Shown here: positions 63,672-64,000 of the stretch, in pieces
Position numbering within the stretch: position 1 is the stretch's first letter
Layout of the letters: each line of letters opens with the position of its first letter
Assembly (NCBI GenBank): GCA_003116995.1
Contig: BDSL01000161.1
Location: forward strand, 62,001 to 126,000
Reading direction: 5' to 3'
Source of the DNA: Yamagishiella unicocca
Lineage: Eukaryota > Chlorophyta > Chlorophyceae > Chlamydomonadales > Volvocaceae
Length of the DNA: 64,000 nucleotides
The notes under the pieces: model-generated
The model's input: the letters and a program-made list of their open reading frames with translations, nothing else
Database searches by the model: none
What the model was told of the DNA's origin: nothing
Program-made: the position numbers and the translations under genes

Positions 63672-64000
63672 GTGGGTGGCATCAAGGGGGGGCGGAAGGG
63701 GTTGGCGAAGGTGGGTGACGTGTCGAGGGGGGGGAGAGGGCGTGTAGGGAGAGAGGAGGGGGAGAGGAGGGGGAGGGGGAGAGGGGGGGAAGGGGTTGCG
63801 TGCTGCGTGGTGCGGGGTGGATTGAGCCGCTGCGTAGGCCGCTGGTCCATAAGATTCATGACGGTGTCGTGACGGCGGTGGCAGTTGGATTTGGATCTGG
63901 GTTTGGGTTTGGGTTTGGGTTTGGGTTTGGGTTTGGGTGGTTCGTGCGGGGGGGGAATAGCGGTGGGGCTGCGAGGTCGGGGAGGGCCGCCGGGTGTTCC
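63672..64000. other. Intron of the low-complexity gene, with TTTGGG microsatellite
   Basis: Starts with donor GTGGGT at 63672. Polypurine tracts at 63720-63800 and a GGGTTT hexamer array at 63899-63938. No acceptor for the next exon is seen before the window ends. Confidence 0.6.

Noticed and set aside
63899..63938. Telomere-like GGGTTT array
   Set aside because: It is a short hexamer array inside an intron; chlorophyte telomeres of this group are TTTTAGGG-type, and genes continue past it.

Overview
The window looks like nuclear DNA of a chlamydomonadalean (volvocine-type) green alga. It is very GC-rich, its genes are split by many short introns with GTGNGN donors, several proteins have plastid or mitochondrial targeting peptides, and genes are followed by the TGTAA poly(A) signal typical of this group. 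The plastid aldolase closely resembles the Chlamydomonas enzyme. All exon joins were worked out by hand from reading phase, splice consensus and remembered family sequences; no alignment was run.

Layout. 91-4288 (+): 3' two thirds of CCT4, a subunit of the cytosolic TRiC/CCT chaperonin. 6425-7211 (-): N-terminal part of a mitochondrial uS7-like ribosomal protein, with no C-terminal half in the window. It is divergent from 7668-14401 (+), plastid amidophosphoribosyltransferase (PurF type, first step of purine synthesis, 11 exons). 14402-18798: no gene seen. 18799-19191 (+): cytosolic ribosomal protein S15a (uS8). 21443-30906 (+): a ~1225-residue F-box/leucine-rich-repeat protein in 10 exons. 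31989-33459 (+): plastid class I fructose-bisphosphate aldolase. 34909-47346 (-): a 17-exon DCAF11/WDR23-like WD40 protein, a probable CUL4-DDB1 substrate receptor. 47990-50392 (+): small plastid-type PDZ-domain protein. 52048-54592 (-): YchJ/SEC-C-like protein with an organelle-type leader. 57907-58933 (+): phase-consistent five-exon orphan gene. 60417-61165 (-): weak Cys-rich candidate. 61551-63671 and beyond (+): start of a large low-complexity protein.

These are mostly unrelated housekeeping genes, with no operon-like logic. Two (the F-box protein and the DCAF11-like protein) may serve different cullin-RING ubiquitin ligases; two (PurF and aldolase) are plastid metabolic enzymes.

The most striking non-genic signal is a set of related short repeats in introns of CCT4, PurF, the F-box gene, the DCAF11-like gene and the YchJ-like gene. 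Copies tend to be sense-oriented near 5' splice sites and antisense near 3' splice sites. Some introns carry an inverted pair, and in some cases the repeat end abuts or forms the splice site. This is what introner-like (intron-generating, transposon-derived) elements would look like. Several introns also hold large minisatellites: a 28-bp unit x ~39 in DCAF11, a ~26-bp G-rich unit x ~27 in PurF, and a 22-bp unit in DCAF11.
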